A stretch of DNA of 64,000 bases from Cellulomonas sp. P24 (GTDB taxonomy: Bacteria; Actinomycetota; Actinomycetes; Actinomycetales; Cellulomonadaceae), in NCBI RefSeq assembly GCF_024704385.1, contig NZ_JAJDFX010000002.1, positions 3,224,001-3,288,000 of the forward strand. The letters are read 5' to 3'. Of the stretch, positions 44,016 to 52,178 are shown piece after piece. Position 1 is the stretch's first letter. Each line of letters opens with the position of its first letter. The notes beneath the pieces are model-generated. The model made no database searches. It was not told the DNA's origin and was given only the letters and a program-made list of their open reading frames with translations. The position numbers and the translations under genes were made by a program.

Positions 44016-44426
44016 TCAGCTCCCGGAGCTGACGACCTCGCAGGTGCTGACCTGGCCGGTCACCGCGAGCTCCTGCGTCGCGAGCGACACCGTGTAGCGC
44101 TGCGAGCGCTGCGCTGCGGGCCCGATCGTCACGGTCTTCACGCCCACCTCGGCGAAGCCGGAGCTCAGGGCGACGACGGTGCACCGGACGGTGCTTCCCG
44201 GCGCCTTGGTGACGTCGAACGTCACGTCGGTGCGGTCGGGGCCCTTCACGTCGTACCCGACCGGCGACCACTGCACCGGGTCACGGAGCACCCCCGAGCC
44301 GACCCAGGCGATCACCGCGACCGCAGCGACGATGAGCCCGATCAGCGCGAGCTGCGCGCGCCGTCGGCGTGCGGGTGTCGGCGGGCGCCCGTAGCGTCCT
44401 TCCGGGACCGTCGCGACGTCGTCCAC
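44016..44426 (-). CDS. DUF4307 membrane protein
   Basis: A 136-residue bitopic protein of family DUF4307. There is a short basic cytosolic segment, a single membrane helix (LALIGLIVAAVAVIAWVGSGV) and an extracytoplasmic beta-rich domain (QWSPVGYDVKGPDRTDVTFDV ... STVRCTVVALSSGFAEVGVKTVTIG). It corresponds to the Rv1081c position in mycobacteria. GTG 44426 is chosen because AGGAGG lies seven bases upstream; GTG 44453 would add nine residues. It sits between greA and mca and is divergent from mca. Function unknown. Confidence 0.88.
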   Translation of the reverse strand: MDDVATVPEGRYGRPPTPARRRRAQLALIGLIVAAVAVIAWVGSGVLRDPVQWSPVGYDVKGPDRTDVTFDVTKAPGSTVRCTVVALSSGFAEVGVKTVTIGPAAQRSQRYTVSLATQELAVTGQVSTCEVVSSGS

Positions 44427-44578
44427 GGGTCGTCCTCCTGTCGGGTGCGTCACTCGCGGCTCGACGACGGTCGTCGCCGGACCGCGGGTGCGGGATCATG
44501 GTGCAGGATCATTGTCTCTTGACGGCGACGCGGTCGGTACGCCCGGCCTCACGTCGTCGCGTAGCTGGAGAGGACCTC

Positions 44579-45460
44579 GTGAACGGAGAACCCTTGCGTC
44601 TGATGGCGGTTCACGCACATCCGGACGACGAGTCGAGCAAGGGCGCGGCGTCTGCCGCCCGCTACGCGGCCGAGGGGGTCGAGGTCCTCGTCGTCACGTG
44701 CACCGGTGGCGAGCGCGGTGACGTCCTCAACCCGTCCTTCGGCGAGTTCACGGGCACGATCGAGGACATGCGCGAGCTGCGCGCCCAGGAGATGGCGACC
44801 GCCGCCGCGGCCCTCGGGGTCCGGCAGACCTGGTTGGGGTTCGTCGACTCCGGTCTGCCCGAGGGCGACCCGCTGCCGCCGCTCCCGGAGGGCTGCTTCG
44901 CGCTCGTGCCGCTCGAGGAGGCCTCGGCGCCGCTCGTGCAGCTCATCCGCGAGTTCCGACCGCACGTGCTGACCACCTACGACCCGAGCGGCGGCTACCC
45001 GCACCCGGACCACATCATGTGCCATCGGGTCTCGATGGAGGCGTTCGAGGCTGCGGCGGACGCCGACCGGTACCCGGACCTCGGCGACCCGTGGCAGGTC
45101 GCCAAGCTCTACTACAACCACGGCTTCTCGATGGCACGGATCCGGTCCGCGCACGAGGCGATGACGGCAGCCGGGCTCGAGTCGCCGTTCGGTGAGTGGG
45201 TGGAGTCGCGGCGCGCGCGTGAGATCCCCGAGCGCGAGGTCACGACCCGCGTCGAGTGCGCGGACTTCTTCGACGCGCGTGACGCCGCGCTGCGCGCGCA
45301 CGCGACCCAGGTCGACCCGGAGGGGTTCTTCTTCGCGATCCCGCGCGATCTCGAGCGGGCCACCTGGCCCTTCGAGGAGTTCGAGCTGGTGATCTCGCAG
45401 GTGCCGTCGGAGCTGCCGGAGACGGACCTGTTCGCCGGCCTGCGGACCGAGGTGGCGTGA
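44579..45460 (+). CDS. mca: Mycothiol S-conjugate amidase
   Basis: A 293-residue zinc amidase of the MshB/Mca (LmbE) family. It cleaves mycothiol conjugates of toxins to mercapturates and GlcN-Ins. Zinc ligands are in MAVHAHPDDESSKG (HPDD) and YPHPDHIMCHR (HPDH). Mca rather than MshB is supported by SKLYYNHGFSMARI-like KLYYNHGFSMAR and by its place beside greA/DUF4307. GTG 44579 has GGAGAGG upstream. The next three genes overlap or abut it, forming an operon. Confidence 0.94.
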   Translation: MNGEPLRLMAVHAHPDDESSKGAASAARYAAEGVEVLVVTCTGGERGDVLNPSFGEFTGTIEDMRELRAQEMATAAAALGVRQTWLGFVDSGLPEGDPLPPLPEGCFALVPLEEASAPLVQLIREFRPHVLTTYDPSGGYPHPDHIMCHRVSMEAFEAAADADRYPDLGDPWQVAKLYYNHGFSMARIRSAHEAMTAAGLESPFGEWVESRRAREIPEREVTTRVECADFFDARDAALRAHATQVDPEGFFFAIPRDLERATWPFEEFELVISQVPSELPETDLFAGLRTEVA

Positions 45461-45720
45461 TGATCTCGACGCTGATCGTCGGTCTCCTCGGGGCCGCGAC
45501 GCCGAGCCCGGAACCCGCGACCATCCCGCCCGCGGACATCACGAGCCCCGGGATCGTCGGCTTCATCTTCACGTTCGGGCTCGCGCTGGTGTGCGTCCTG
45601 CTGTTCCTCTCGCTCACGAAGCACCTGCGCAAGGTGAACCGCCGGGCCGCGCAGCTCGCGCAGGACGAAGCCGACGAGGATGCGCGGGGTGCCGGCGACG
45701 GTCCGGAGGCGTCCCGCTGA
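45460..45720 (+). CDS. Small single-span membrane protein (Rv1083-like)
   Basis: An 86-residue protein: a weakly hydrophobic N-terminal segment, a Pro-rich stretch (TPSPEPATIPPADI), then one clear membrane helix (VGFIFTFGLALVCVLLFLSL) and a basic-to-acidic cytosolic tail (TKHLRKVNRRAAQ ... DEADEDARG). It starts on the mca stop (TGATG; GTG 45457 is an alternative) and ends on the start of the next gene (TGATG). By position it equals Rv1083 of M. tuberculosis. Function unknown. Confidence 0.85.
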   Translation: MISTLIVGLLGAATPSPEPATIPPADITSPGIVGFIFTFGLALVCVLLFLSLTKHLRKVNRRAAQLAQDEADEDARGAGDGPEASR

Positions 45721-46538
45721 TGTCGGACGGGCCGGGTCGCGCCACGGTGCGGGTGGCCGTCGCCCAGCTCGTGGTCCCGTCGGACCACGAGGCGGCACGC
45801 GAGGCGGCGCGCGGCGCGATCGTCGCAGCGGCGGACGACGGTGCGGACCTCGTCGTCCTGCCCGAGTACGCGTCGGGCTTCGACCCGCGAGGGGTCGGCC
45901 CGGAGCACGCCGAGCCGCTGGACGGTGCGTTCGTCTCGCTCGTCCGTGCGACCGCCGCAGCAGCCGAGATCGCGGTGATCGCGGGAACGACGGCGCCGGG
46001 CACGGTCGACGGGCGGGCGAGCAACGTCGTCGTCGCGGTCGGACCCGACGGCACCCTCCAGGGCACCTACCGCAAGGTGCATCTGTACGACGCGTTCGGC
46101 CAGCGCGAGTCGGACCGCCTCGAGGCGGGACCGGCCGACGCCGCTCCGCTCGTCCTCGACGTCGCAGGCGTCCGCTTCGGTGTCATGACGTGCTACGACC
46201 TGAGGTTCCCGGAGATCGCCCGGCGGGTCGTCGACGCCGGCGCCGAGGTGCTCGTCGTCCCGGCTGCCTGGGCCGCCGGACCGGACAAGGCTGCGCACTG
46301 GCGTGCCCTGACCGTCGCCCGGGCCATCGAGAACACGAGCGTGGTGGTCGCCGTGGGGCAGGCGGGCCGCGGGGTGACCGGCCGGTCGATCGTCGTCGGG
46401 GCCGACGGTGCGGTGCTCCTGGAGCTGTCCGACGCGCCGGCGCTCGCGGCCGTCGACCTCGACCGGGCGCACGTCGGCGAGGTCCGCCGCCGCAACCCGT
46501 CGCTCGTGAACCGCCGGTACACGGTGGTGTCGATCTAG
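45720..46538 (+). CDS. Carbon-nitrogen hydrolase (nitrilase superfamily)
   Basis: A 272-residue Nit-type amidase with the catalytic triad Glu in LVVLPEYASGF, Lys in GTYRKVHLYDAFG and Cys in FGVMTCYDLRFPEIARR. The last motif is that of deaminated-glutathione amidase / omega-amidase relatives. It hydrolyses an amide or ureido bond of a small metabolite. ATG 45720 overlaps the upstream stop, so it is cotranscribed with mca. A role in repair or detoxification of thiol-related amides is possible, but that is inference. Confidence 0.92.
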   Translation: MSDGPGRATVRVAVAQLVVPSDHEAAREAARGAIVAAADDGADLVVLPEYASGFDPRGVGPEHAEPLDGAFVSLVRATAAAAEIAVIAGTTAPGTVDGRASNVVVAVGPDGTLQGTYRKVHLYDAFGQRESDRLEAGPADAAPLVLDVAGVRFGVMTCYDLRFPEIARRVVDAGAEVLVVPAAWAAGPDKAAHWRALTVARAIENTSVVVAVGQAGRGVTGRSIVVGADGAVLLELSDAPALAAVDLDRAHVGEVRRRNPSLVNRRYTVVSI

Positions 46539-47858
46539 ATGGCGACGACGAGGAACAGGGTCCGCGACCGGGTCGTGCTGCCCGACGTGCGTCCCGACGT
46601 CCGTGTCAGCTTCCTCGGCGACTCGTACGTGGCCGGCTTCGGCGACGCCGAGCATCGTGGCTGGGTCGGTCGGATCGCCGGCTGGGCTCACGTGATCGGC
46701 TTCCCGATCACCGTCTACAACCTCGGCGTCCGGCGTGACACGTCCGCTGACGTGCGCAGTCGGTGGCAGGACGAGCTCCGGGTGCGGAGCGGGGACGCGG
46801 GCGAGTCGCGCCTGGTGCTCTCCTTCGGGGTGAACGACACGAGCCCGCGTGGCGGCAGCGGGCGACGGCCGACCCGGGTCGACGCCGACCGCTCGGTGGG
46901 GAACCTCGTCGCGATCCTCGAGGGCGCTGCGGCCGCCGGGATCCCGACGTTCGTGGTCGGACCACCGGCGGTGGCCGATCCCGCGCACAACGAGCGCATC
47001 GCCGCGATCGACGAGCGGTTCGCGACGGCGTGCGCGGTGCGCGGTGTCCCCTACGTCGCGGTGTTCGACCGTCTGCACGCCGACTCGATCTGGTGCACCG
47101 ACATCACCTCGGGCGACGGCGTCCACCCGACCGCGACGGGGTACGAGAGGCTCGCGCGCCTGGTCGTGGGACCGTGGTGCGAGTGGCTGGCCGGCGGCCC
47201 CGGCAGCGCGGGTCGCGCGGCGGCACCCGACGGGTCCGCACGCCTGACAGACGTGCGGGGGTCAGGCCGACCCGTAGGCGGCCAGGCTCACCGCGATGTA
47301 GTGGCACGTGAACCCGACGACCGTGAACGAGTGGAACACCTCGTGGAACCCGAACCAGCGCGGGCTGGGGTTCGGCCACTTGGTCGCGTACACGACGGCG
47401 CCGAGGATGTAGGCGACCCCACCGCCGGCGACGAGCCAGACGATCGCCGGGCCGTTCGGGGCCTTGGCGAACGTCCCGAGGTACCCCATCGCGGCGGATC
47501 CGAGAGCGACGTAGATGGGTGTGTAGAGCCACCGGGGGGCGTCGAGCCAGAACACCCGCCCGAGCAGGCCGAGGAGCGCACCGGACCAGATGACCCAGAG
47601 CAGCACGGTCGCCGTCGAGGACGGGAGCAGCAGGACCGTCAGGGGCGTGTAGGTCCCGGCGATGATGGCGAAGATGTTCGAGTGGTCCAGACGGCGCAGG
47701 ACACCGGTGACCTTCGGGCTCCAGCTTCCCCGGTGGTACACCGCGCTGATGGTGAACAGCAGGACCGAGGAGGCGGCGAAGATCCCCGTCGTCCACTTGG
47801 CCGTCGTCGTCGGGGAGAGCGTGACCAGGACGATCCCGGCCGCGAGCGCGAGCGGTGA
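46539..47858 (+). CDS. SGNH/GDSL hydrolase with anomalous read-on 3' half
   Basis: The functional part is about 46539-47235: VRVSFLGDSYVAGFGDAEHRGWVGRI (catalytic Ser in GDSY), NLGVRRDTSADV, LSFGVNDTSP and SGDGVHPTATGYERLARL (catalytic Asp and His). That is a complete esterase of about 230 residues. The reading frame does not stop there but runs to 47858, antisense to the hemolysin III gene, with a low-complexity Arg/Asp/Glu/Gly-rich tail lacking domain character. A hairpin at 47236-47258 and an out-of-frame TGA at 47245-47247 mark the expected end. Starts directly after the amidase stop. Confidence 0.8.
   Translation: MATTRNRVRDRVVLPDVRPDVRVSFLGDSYVAGFGDAEHRGWVGRIAGWAHVIGFPITVYNLGVRRDTSADVRSRWQDELRVRSGDAGESRLVLSFGVNDTSPRGGSGRRPTRVDADRSVGNLVAILEGAAAAGIPTFVVGPPAVADPAHNERIAAIDERFATACAVRGVPYVAVFDRLHADSIWCTDITSGDGVHPTATGYERLARLVVGPWCEWLAGGPGSAGRAAAPDGSARLTDVRGSGRPVGGQAHRDVVAREPDDRERVEHLVEPEPARAGVRPLGRVHDGAEDVGDPTAGDEPDDRRAVRGLGERPEVPHRGGSESDVDGCVEPPGGVEPEHPPEQAEERTGPDDPEQHGRRRGREQQDRQGRVGPGDDGEDVRVVQTAQDTGDLRAPASPVVHRADGEQQDRGGGEDPRRPLGRRRRGERDQDDPGRERER
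47236..47258. terminator. Short hairpin between the SGNH domain end and the hemolysin III stop
   Basis: CCGCACG (47236-47242) and CGTGCGG (47252-47258) pair across a nine-base loop. It lies four bases before the hemolysin III stop at 47262, consistent with a bidirectional terminator. Confidence 0.45.
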
Positions 47859-47978
47859 CATCCCGGCATGGAGCCAGCCGCGGAGCTTCGGCTTGACCGC
47901 GGCGACGACCTGCGTGGCCGCGTCACGGCCCTGACTGACGAGGTCGTGGCTCTGCTGCGGTGTGGGCTCGTGTGGCAC
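47262..47978 (-). CDS. Hemolysin III / PAQR family membrane protein
   Basis: A 238-residue seven-helix protein. PAQR metal-site motifs are visible: TISAVYHRGSW (S-x3-H), LDHSNIFAIIAGTYTP (D-H) and WFGFHEVFHSFTVVGF (H-x3-H). Distant relatives are adiponectin receptors with ceramidase activity; the bacterial function is unsettled despite the name. GTG 47978 has GGAGGG upstream. It corresponds to Rv1085c in the mycobacterial block. Its coding strand is fully overlapped by the run-on SGNH frame. Confidence 0.92.
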   Translation of the reverse strand: MPHEPTPQQSHDLVSQGRDAATQVVAAVKPKLRGWLHAGMSPLALAAGIVLVTLSPTTTAKWTTGIFAASSVLLFTISAVYHRGSWSPKVTGVLRRLDHSNIFAIIAGTYTPLTVLLLPSSTATVLLWVIWSGALLGLLGRVFWLDAPRWLYTPIYVALGSAAMGYLGTFAKAPNGPAIVWLVAGGGVAYILGAVVYATKWPNPSPRWFGFHEVFHSFTVVGFTCHYIAVSLAAYGSA

Positions 47979-48012
47979 GGGCGTCCCTCCGGGGGTGCGG
48001 GTTGCTCGACGG

Positions 48013-48064
48013 CCGAGAACCTACGAGATCGTAGGTTACCGCCGCGTAGGTTGGTGGTTCTCGG
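48013..48064. promoter_or_regulatory. Nested inverted repeats between hemolysin III and the prenyltransferase
   Basis: AACCTACG (48018-48025)-AGAT-CGTAGGTT (48030-48037) is a perfect palindrome. CGTAGGTT recurs at 48045-48052, and outer arms CCGAGAACC (48013-48021) and GGTTCTCGG (48056-48064) enclose it. The site lies in the divergent promoter region, 35 bases from the hemolysin III start. It looks like a multi-dimer operator; the regulator is not identified. Confidence 0.55.
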
Positions 48065-48191
48065 GATCTGATCCTGTCATCACACAACCTCTCCACGACG
48101 CGCGCCATCAGACCGCTCCGGTGGCCTCGGCGGCGTCCCCTCGGCGAGTAGCGTGTGAGCCAGATCCGATCCCGGTACGAAGGACCTCCGC

Positions 48192-48953
48192 GTGCGTCTG
48201 CCCCATCCGCTCTACGGCCTCTACGAGCGTCGGCTCGCTTCGTCGTTGAGTCCCGACCAGGTCCCGCGTCACGTGGGGGTCATCCTCGACGGGAATCGAC
48301 GGTGGGCGAAGTCGTACGGCGAGTCCGCGGCGACCGGGCACCGACGCGGAGCAGGCAAGATCCTCGAGCTGCTGACCTGGTCCGAGGAGGTCGGTGTCGA
48401 GGTCGTCACGCTGTGGATGCTGTCCACCGACAACCTCTCGCGCTCGGAGGACGAGCTCCGGGAGCTGTTGAGCATCATCGAGGACGCCGTCGTCGATCTC
48501 GCCGCGAGCGGGCGGTGGCACCTGCAGGTGATGGGCTCCCTCGAGCTCCTCCCGGAGCCGTTCGTCGCGCGCCTCGACGAGGCCGTCGCACGGACCAGTG
48601 CGGTCAAGGGGCTGCACGTGAACATCGCGGTCGGGTACGGCGGCCGCCACGAGATCGCCGACGCCGTCCGCTCGCTCCTGCGGGAGCAGGCGGAGGCCGG
48701 GAGCTCGCTCGAGGAGCTCGCCGGGGTGTTCGACGTCGAGCACATCGCCGACCACCTCTACACGAAGGGCCAGCCCGACCCGGAGCTGGTCATCCGCACC
48801 TCGGGCGAGCAGCGGCTGTCCGGCTTCCTGCTGTGGCAGAGCGCGCACAGCGAGTTCTACTTCTGCGAGGCGTACTGGCCGGACTTCCGGCGGGTCGACT
48901 ACCTGCGCGCGCTGCGCGCGTACGCCGCGCGCGAGCGACGCCTCGGCCGCTGA
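48192..48953 (+). CDS. uppS: Cis-prenyltransferase (isoprenyl diphosphate synthase, UppS family)
   Basis: A 253-residue Z-isoprenyl diphosphate synthase. The catalytic Asp is in HVGVILDGNRRWAKSYG, the substrate loop in GHRRGAGKILELLTW, and GYGGRHEIADAVRS plus LVIRTSGEQRLSGFLLWQSAHSEFYF complete the active site. It elongates allylic diphosphates with IPP for carrier lipids. Position equals Rv1086, the short-chain Z,E-farnesyl diphosphate synthase of mycobacteria, so chain length may be short rather than C50/C55. GTG 48192 has AAGGA upstream. Confidence 0.94.
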   Translation: MRLPHPLYGLYERRLASSLSPDQVPRHVGVILDGNRRWAKSYGESAATGHRRGAGKILELLTWSEEVGVEVVTLWMLSTDNLSRSEDELRELLSIIEDAVVDLAASGRWHLQVMGSLELLPEPFVARLDEAVARTSAVKGLHVNIAVGYGGRHEIADAVRSLLREQAEAGSSLEELAGVFDVEHIADHLYTKGQPDPELVIRTSGEQRLSGFLLWQSAHSEFYFCEAYWPDFRRVDYLRALRAYAARERRLGR

Positions 48954-49110
48954 CCGGGGATGACGCTCGCCCGGGGTGCGCTGACGTGGGGCCGGGTGGC
49001 CGGGCGGGGTCCGACGGCCCGCGCAGGGTCCGCTCCGGTGATCGTGTGACATCTGGGTGAACACCGCCGACGCGCCCGCGTGTCTCGCTGGACGTGTCAC
49101 AGCCGGCGCG

Positions 49111-49116
49111 TAGCGT
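49111..49116 (+). promoter_or_regulatory. Candidate -10 element upstream of the smORF/phoH unit
   Basis: TAGCGT matches TANNNT, with TGGACG 16 bases upstream as a weak -35. It would transcribe the 33-codon reading frame at 49162 and the PhoH gene. Confidence 0.35.
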
Positions 49117-49161
49117 CCAGACGTGACGGACGGTATCCACCGTCCATCGGGAGGTCAGCCC

Positions 49162-49263
49162 ATGGAGCATCTGCTCCGGGAGGAGGGCCGGACCCGGCCC
49201 CCCGTGGCCGACCGCCCCTCGTCCGGACAGCCGAGCGTCGGAGGCCCGCGGGCACCTGCGTGA
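49162..49263 (+). CDS. Possible small ORF (33 aa) in the 48954-49304 gap
   Basis: The 351-base gap before phoH holds one candidate: ATG 49162 preceded by GGGAGG, encoding a 33-residue basic, Pro/Arg-rich peptide beginning MEHLLREEG and ending PRAPA, with a TGA at 49261-49263. A TAGCGT -10 lies 45 bases upstream. It could be a leader peptide or non-coding. Nothing else is recognised in the gap. Confidence 0.3.
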   Translation: MEHLLREEGRTRPPVADRPSSGQPSVGGPRAPA

Positions 49264-49304
49264 GGCGGATCGCACGGCGCACCGCGCGCCGGAGGGAGCC
49301 TGCC

Positions 49305-50678
49305 ATGGTCAGCACGGCACAGAAGGTGACAGACACGGACGCCTCGGCGTCGGGCGGTGGGGAAGCCGCCCCGGCGCGTCGGACGTACGTGCTGGACACC
49401 TCGGTCCTCTTGTCGGACCCCGCGGCGATCCGCCGCTTCGCCGAGCACGACGTCGTCCTGCCGATCGTCGTGATCACCGAGCTCGAGGCCAAGCGCCACC
49501 ACGCCGAGCTCGGCTACTTCGCCCGCTCGGCCCTGCGGATGCTCGACGACCTGCGCATCGAGCACGGAACCCTCGATGCCCCGCTCCCGATCGGCGACGA
49601 GGGCGGGACGGTGCGTGTCGAGCTGAACCACATCGACCCGACCGTGCTGCCCTCCGGGTTCCGGCTCGGTGACAACGACAGCCGCATCCTGGCCGTCGCG
49701 GCAAACCTGGCCGCCGAGGGCTGCGACGTGACCGTCGTGTCGAAGGACCTGCCGATGCGCGTCAAGGCCTCGGCTGTCGGGCTGCACGCCGCCGAGTACC
49801 GCGCCGAGCTCGCGGTCGACTCGGGCTGGACCGGGATGGACGAGCTCTCGGTCGACGAGCAGCAGATGGCCGACCTGTGGGAGCACGAGTCCCTCGACCT
49901 CACCGAGGTGCAGGGGCTCGCGGCCAAGGCGCTGCCGTGCCACACCGGTGTCGTGCTGCACTCCACGCGCGGATCGGCTCTGGGACGGGTCACTCCGGAC
50001 AAGCACATCCAACTCGTGCGCGGCGACCGTGACGTGTTCGGGGTGCACGGGCGCAGCGCGGAGCAGCGGATCGCGATCGACCTGCTCCTGGACCCGGAGG
50101 TCGGCATCGTGTCCCTCGGCGGCCGAGCGGGCACCGGGAAATCCGCGCTCGCGCTCTGCGCCGGGCTCGAGGCCGTGCTCGAGCGCCGTCAGCACCGCAA
50201 GGTGATGGTGTTCCGGCCGCTGTACGCGGTCGGCGGCCAGGACCTCGGGTACCTCCCCGGGGCCGAGGCGGAGAAGATGAACCCGTGGGCCCAGGCGGTC
50301 TTCGACACGCTCGGGTCGGTGGTCTCACGCGAGGTCGTCGAGGAGGTCATGGCGCGTGACCTGCTGGAGGTCCTCCCGCTGACCCACATCCGCGGACGCT
50401 CGCTGCACGACGCCTACGTGATCGTCGACGAGGCCCAGTCGCTCGAACGGAACGTCCTGCTGACGGTGCTCTCGCGGATCGGTCAGAACTCCCGGGTGGT
50501 GCTCACGCACGACGTCGCCCAGCGTGACAACCTGCGGGTGGGGCGGCACGACGGGGTCGCCGCCGTGATCGAGGCGCTCAAGGGGCACCCGCTCTTCGCC
50601 CACGTGACGCTCACGCGCTCCGAGCGGTCGCCCGTCGCGGCCCTGGTCACGGAGCTGTTCGAGGGGATCGAGGCCTGA
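49305..50678 (+). CDS. PIN-PhoH ATPase (PhoH2-type)
   Basis: A 457-residue fusion of an N-terminal PIN RNase domain ([58 protein letters not shown], about residues 25-150) with a PhoH ATPase (Walker [18 protein letters not shown] near 275, Walker [13 protein letters not shown] near 375). The PhoH2 class couples RNA unwinding to cleavage. ATG 49305 has GGAGGG upstream; the frame extends further left without coding character. It ends at a strong hairpin. Confidence 0.93.
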   Translation: MVSTAQKVTDTDASASGGGEAAPARRTYVLDTSVLLSDPAAIRRFAEHDVVLPIVVITELEAKRHHAELGYFARSALRMLDDLRIEHGTLDAPLPIGDEGGTVRVELNHIDPTVLPSGFRLGDNDSRILAVAANLAAEGCDVTVVSKDLPMRVKASAVGLHAAEYRAELAVDSGWTGMDELSVDEQQMADLWEHESLDLTEVQGLAAKALPCHTGVVLHSTRGSALGRVTPDKHIQLVRGDRDVFGVHGRSAEQRIAIDLLLDPEVGIVSLGGRAGTGKSALALCAGLEAVLERRQHRKVMVFRPLYAVGGQDLGYLPGAEAEKMNPWAQAVFDTLGSVVSREVVEEVMARDLLEVLPLTHIRGRSLHDAYVIVDEAQSLERNVLLTVLSRIGQNSRVVLTHDVAQRDNLRVGRHDGVAAVIEALKGHPLFAHVTLTRSERSPVAALVTELFEGIEA

Positions 50679-50683
50679 CGGCC

Positions 50684-50732
50684 GACGGCCTCGGGAGCAC
50701 CGCGCAGGTCCGCGCGGGCTCCCGAGGCCGTC
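50684..50732. terminator. Bidirectional hairpin terminator between phoH and fumC
   Basis: GACGGCCTCGGGAGC (50684-50698) pairs with GCTCCCGAGGCCGTC (50718-50732), 15 bp perfect. An inner CCGCGC/GCGCGG stem (50700-50705, 50712-50717) gives 21 paired positions. It lies between two convergent stops. Confidence 0.85.
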
Positions 50733-50762
50733 GTGGTCGGTTCGACCCGGTGGTGATCCGGC

Positions 50763-52178
50763 TCAGGCCTGGGGCGGGCGGGTCATCGACAGGACGTCGA
50801 GGGCCGCGTCGAGCTGGGTCTCGGTGACCTCCCCGCGCTCCACGAACCCGAGGGCGATCACGGACTCGCGCACCGTGAGCCCGTGGGCCACGGCGTGCTT
50901 GGCGACCTTCGCGGCCGCCTCGTAGCCGATCGCCCGGTTCAGGGGCGTGACGATCGCCGGCGACGACTCCGCGTAGGCGCGATCCCGGTCGACGTTCGCG
51001 GTGATGCCGCGCACGGTCTTGTCCGCGAGGGCGGTGGCGGCGTTCGCGAGCAGCCGGATCGACTCGAGGACCCCGAGCGCGATCACCGGGATCTGCACGT
51101 TGAGCTCGAACGCCCCGCTGGCCCCCGCCCACGCGACCGTCGCATCGTTGCCGATCACCCGAGCCGCGACCATCAGGACGGCCTCGGGGATGACGGGGTT
51201 GACCTTCCCGGGCATGATCGACGACCCCGGCTGCAGGTCGGGGATCGCGATCTCGCCGAGGCCGGTGTTCGGTCCGGACCCCATCCAGCGCAGGTCGTTG
51301 CAGACCTTCGTCAGGCTCACGGCGATCGTCCGGAGCGCACCGGAGAGCTCGACCAGACCGTCGCGACCGCTCTGCGCCTCGAAGTGGTTCCGGGCCTCCG
51401 TCAACGGCAGGCCGGTGTCCTCGACGAGCAGCGCGATGACCCGCTGCGGGAATCCGGCCGGTGTGTTGATCCCGGTCCCGACGGCCGTGCCGCCGAGCGG
51501 GACCTCGGCGGCGCGGGGGAGTGCCGCCTCGACCCGCTCGATCCCGTACCGGACCGCGGCGGCGTACCCGCCGAACTCCTGACCCAGGGTCACCGGGGTG
51601 GCGTCCATGAGGTGGGTGCGGCCGGACTTCACCACGGTCGCGAACTCGTCGGCCTTGGCCTCGAGGGCCTCCGCGAGGTGCGTGAGAGCCGGCACGAGCA
51701 CGTGGACGACGCCCGACGTGGCCGCGACGTGCGCGGACGTGGGGAACACGTCGTTGGACGACTGCGACGCGTTGACGTGGTCGTTCGGGTGCACGTCCCG
51801 CCCGAGACGGCGTGAGGCCAGCGTCGCGATGACCTCGTTCGTGTTCATGTTCGACGAGGTCCCGGAACCCGTCTGGTAGACGTCCACGGGGAAGTGCGCG
51901 TCATGGGTGCCCGCGGCGACCTCGTCGGCAGCGGAGACGATCGCCGCGGCGATCTCGGCGTCGAGAACCCCCAGCTCGGCGTTGGCCTGGGCCGCGGCCT
52001 TCTTGATCCGGGCGAGCGCCTCGATGTGTCCCCGTTCGAGGCGGGTGCCCGAGAGGGGGAAGTTCTCGACGGCGCGTTGCGTCTGTGCGCGGTAGAGAGC
52101 ATCCGCGGGAACGCGGACCTCTCCCATGGTGTCGTGCTCGATCCGGTAGCCGGTCCCGTCCTGTGCGTCATCGCTCAT
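50763..52178 (-). CDS. fumC: Class II fumarate hydratase (internal start of the fused frame)
   Basis: Starting at the internal ATG 52178, a 471-residue fumarase of canonical length: [90 protein letters not shown] and the signature [11 protein letters not shown] (catalytic loop). It hydrates fumarate to malate in the TCA cycle as a tetramer. CATGAT lies six bases before this ATG, the same arrangement as at the carbonic anhydrase start, so fumC can probably be expressed alone. Confidence 0.88.
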   Translation of the reverse strand: MSDDAQDGTGYRIEHDTMGEVRVPADALYRAQTQRAVENFPLSGTRLERGHIEALARIKKAAAQANAELGVLDAEIAAAIVSAADEVAAGTHDAHFPVDVYQTGSGTSSNMNTNEVIATLASRRLGRDVHPNDHVNASQSSNDVFPTSAHVAATSGVVHVLVPALTHLAEALEAKADEFATVVKSGRTHLMDATPVTLGQEFGGYAAAVRYGIERVEAALPRAAEVPLGGTAVGTGINTPAGFPQRVIALLVEDTGLPLTEARNHFEAQSGRDGLVELSGALRTIAVSLTKVCNDLRWMGSGPNTGLGEIAIPDLQPGSSIMPGKVNPVIPEAVLMVAARVIGNDATVAWAGASGAFELNVQIPVIALGVLESIRLLANAATALADKTVRGITANVDRDRAYAESSPAIVTPLNRAIGYEAAAKVAKHAVAHGLTVRESVIALGFVERGEVTETQLDAALDVLSMTRPPQA

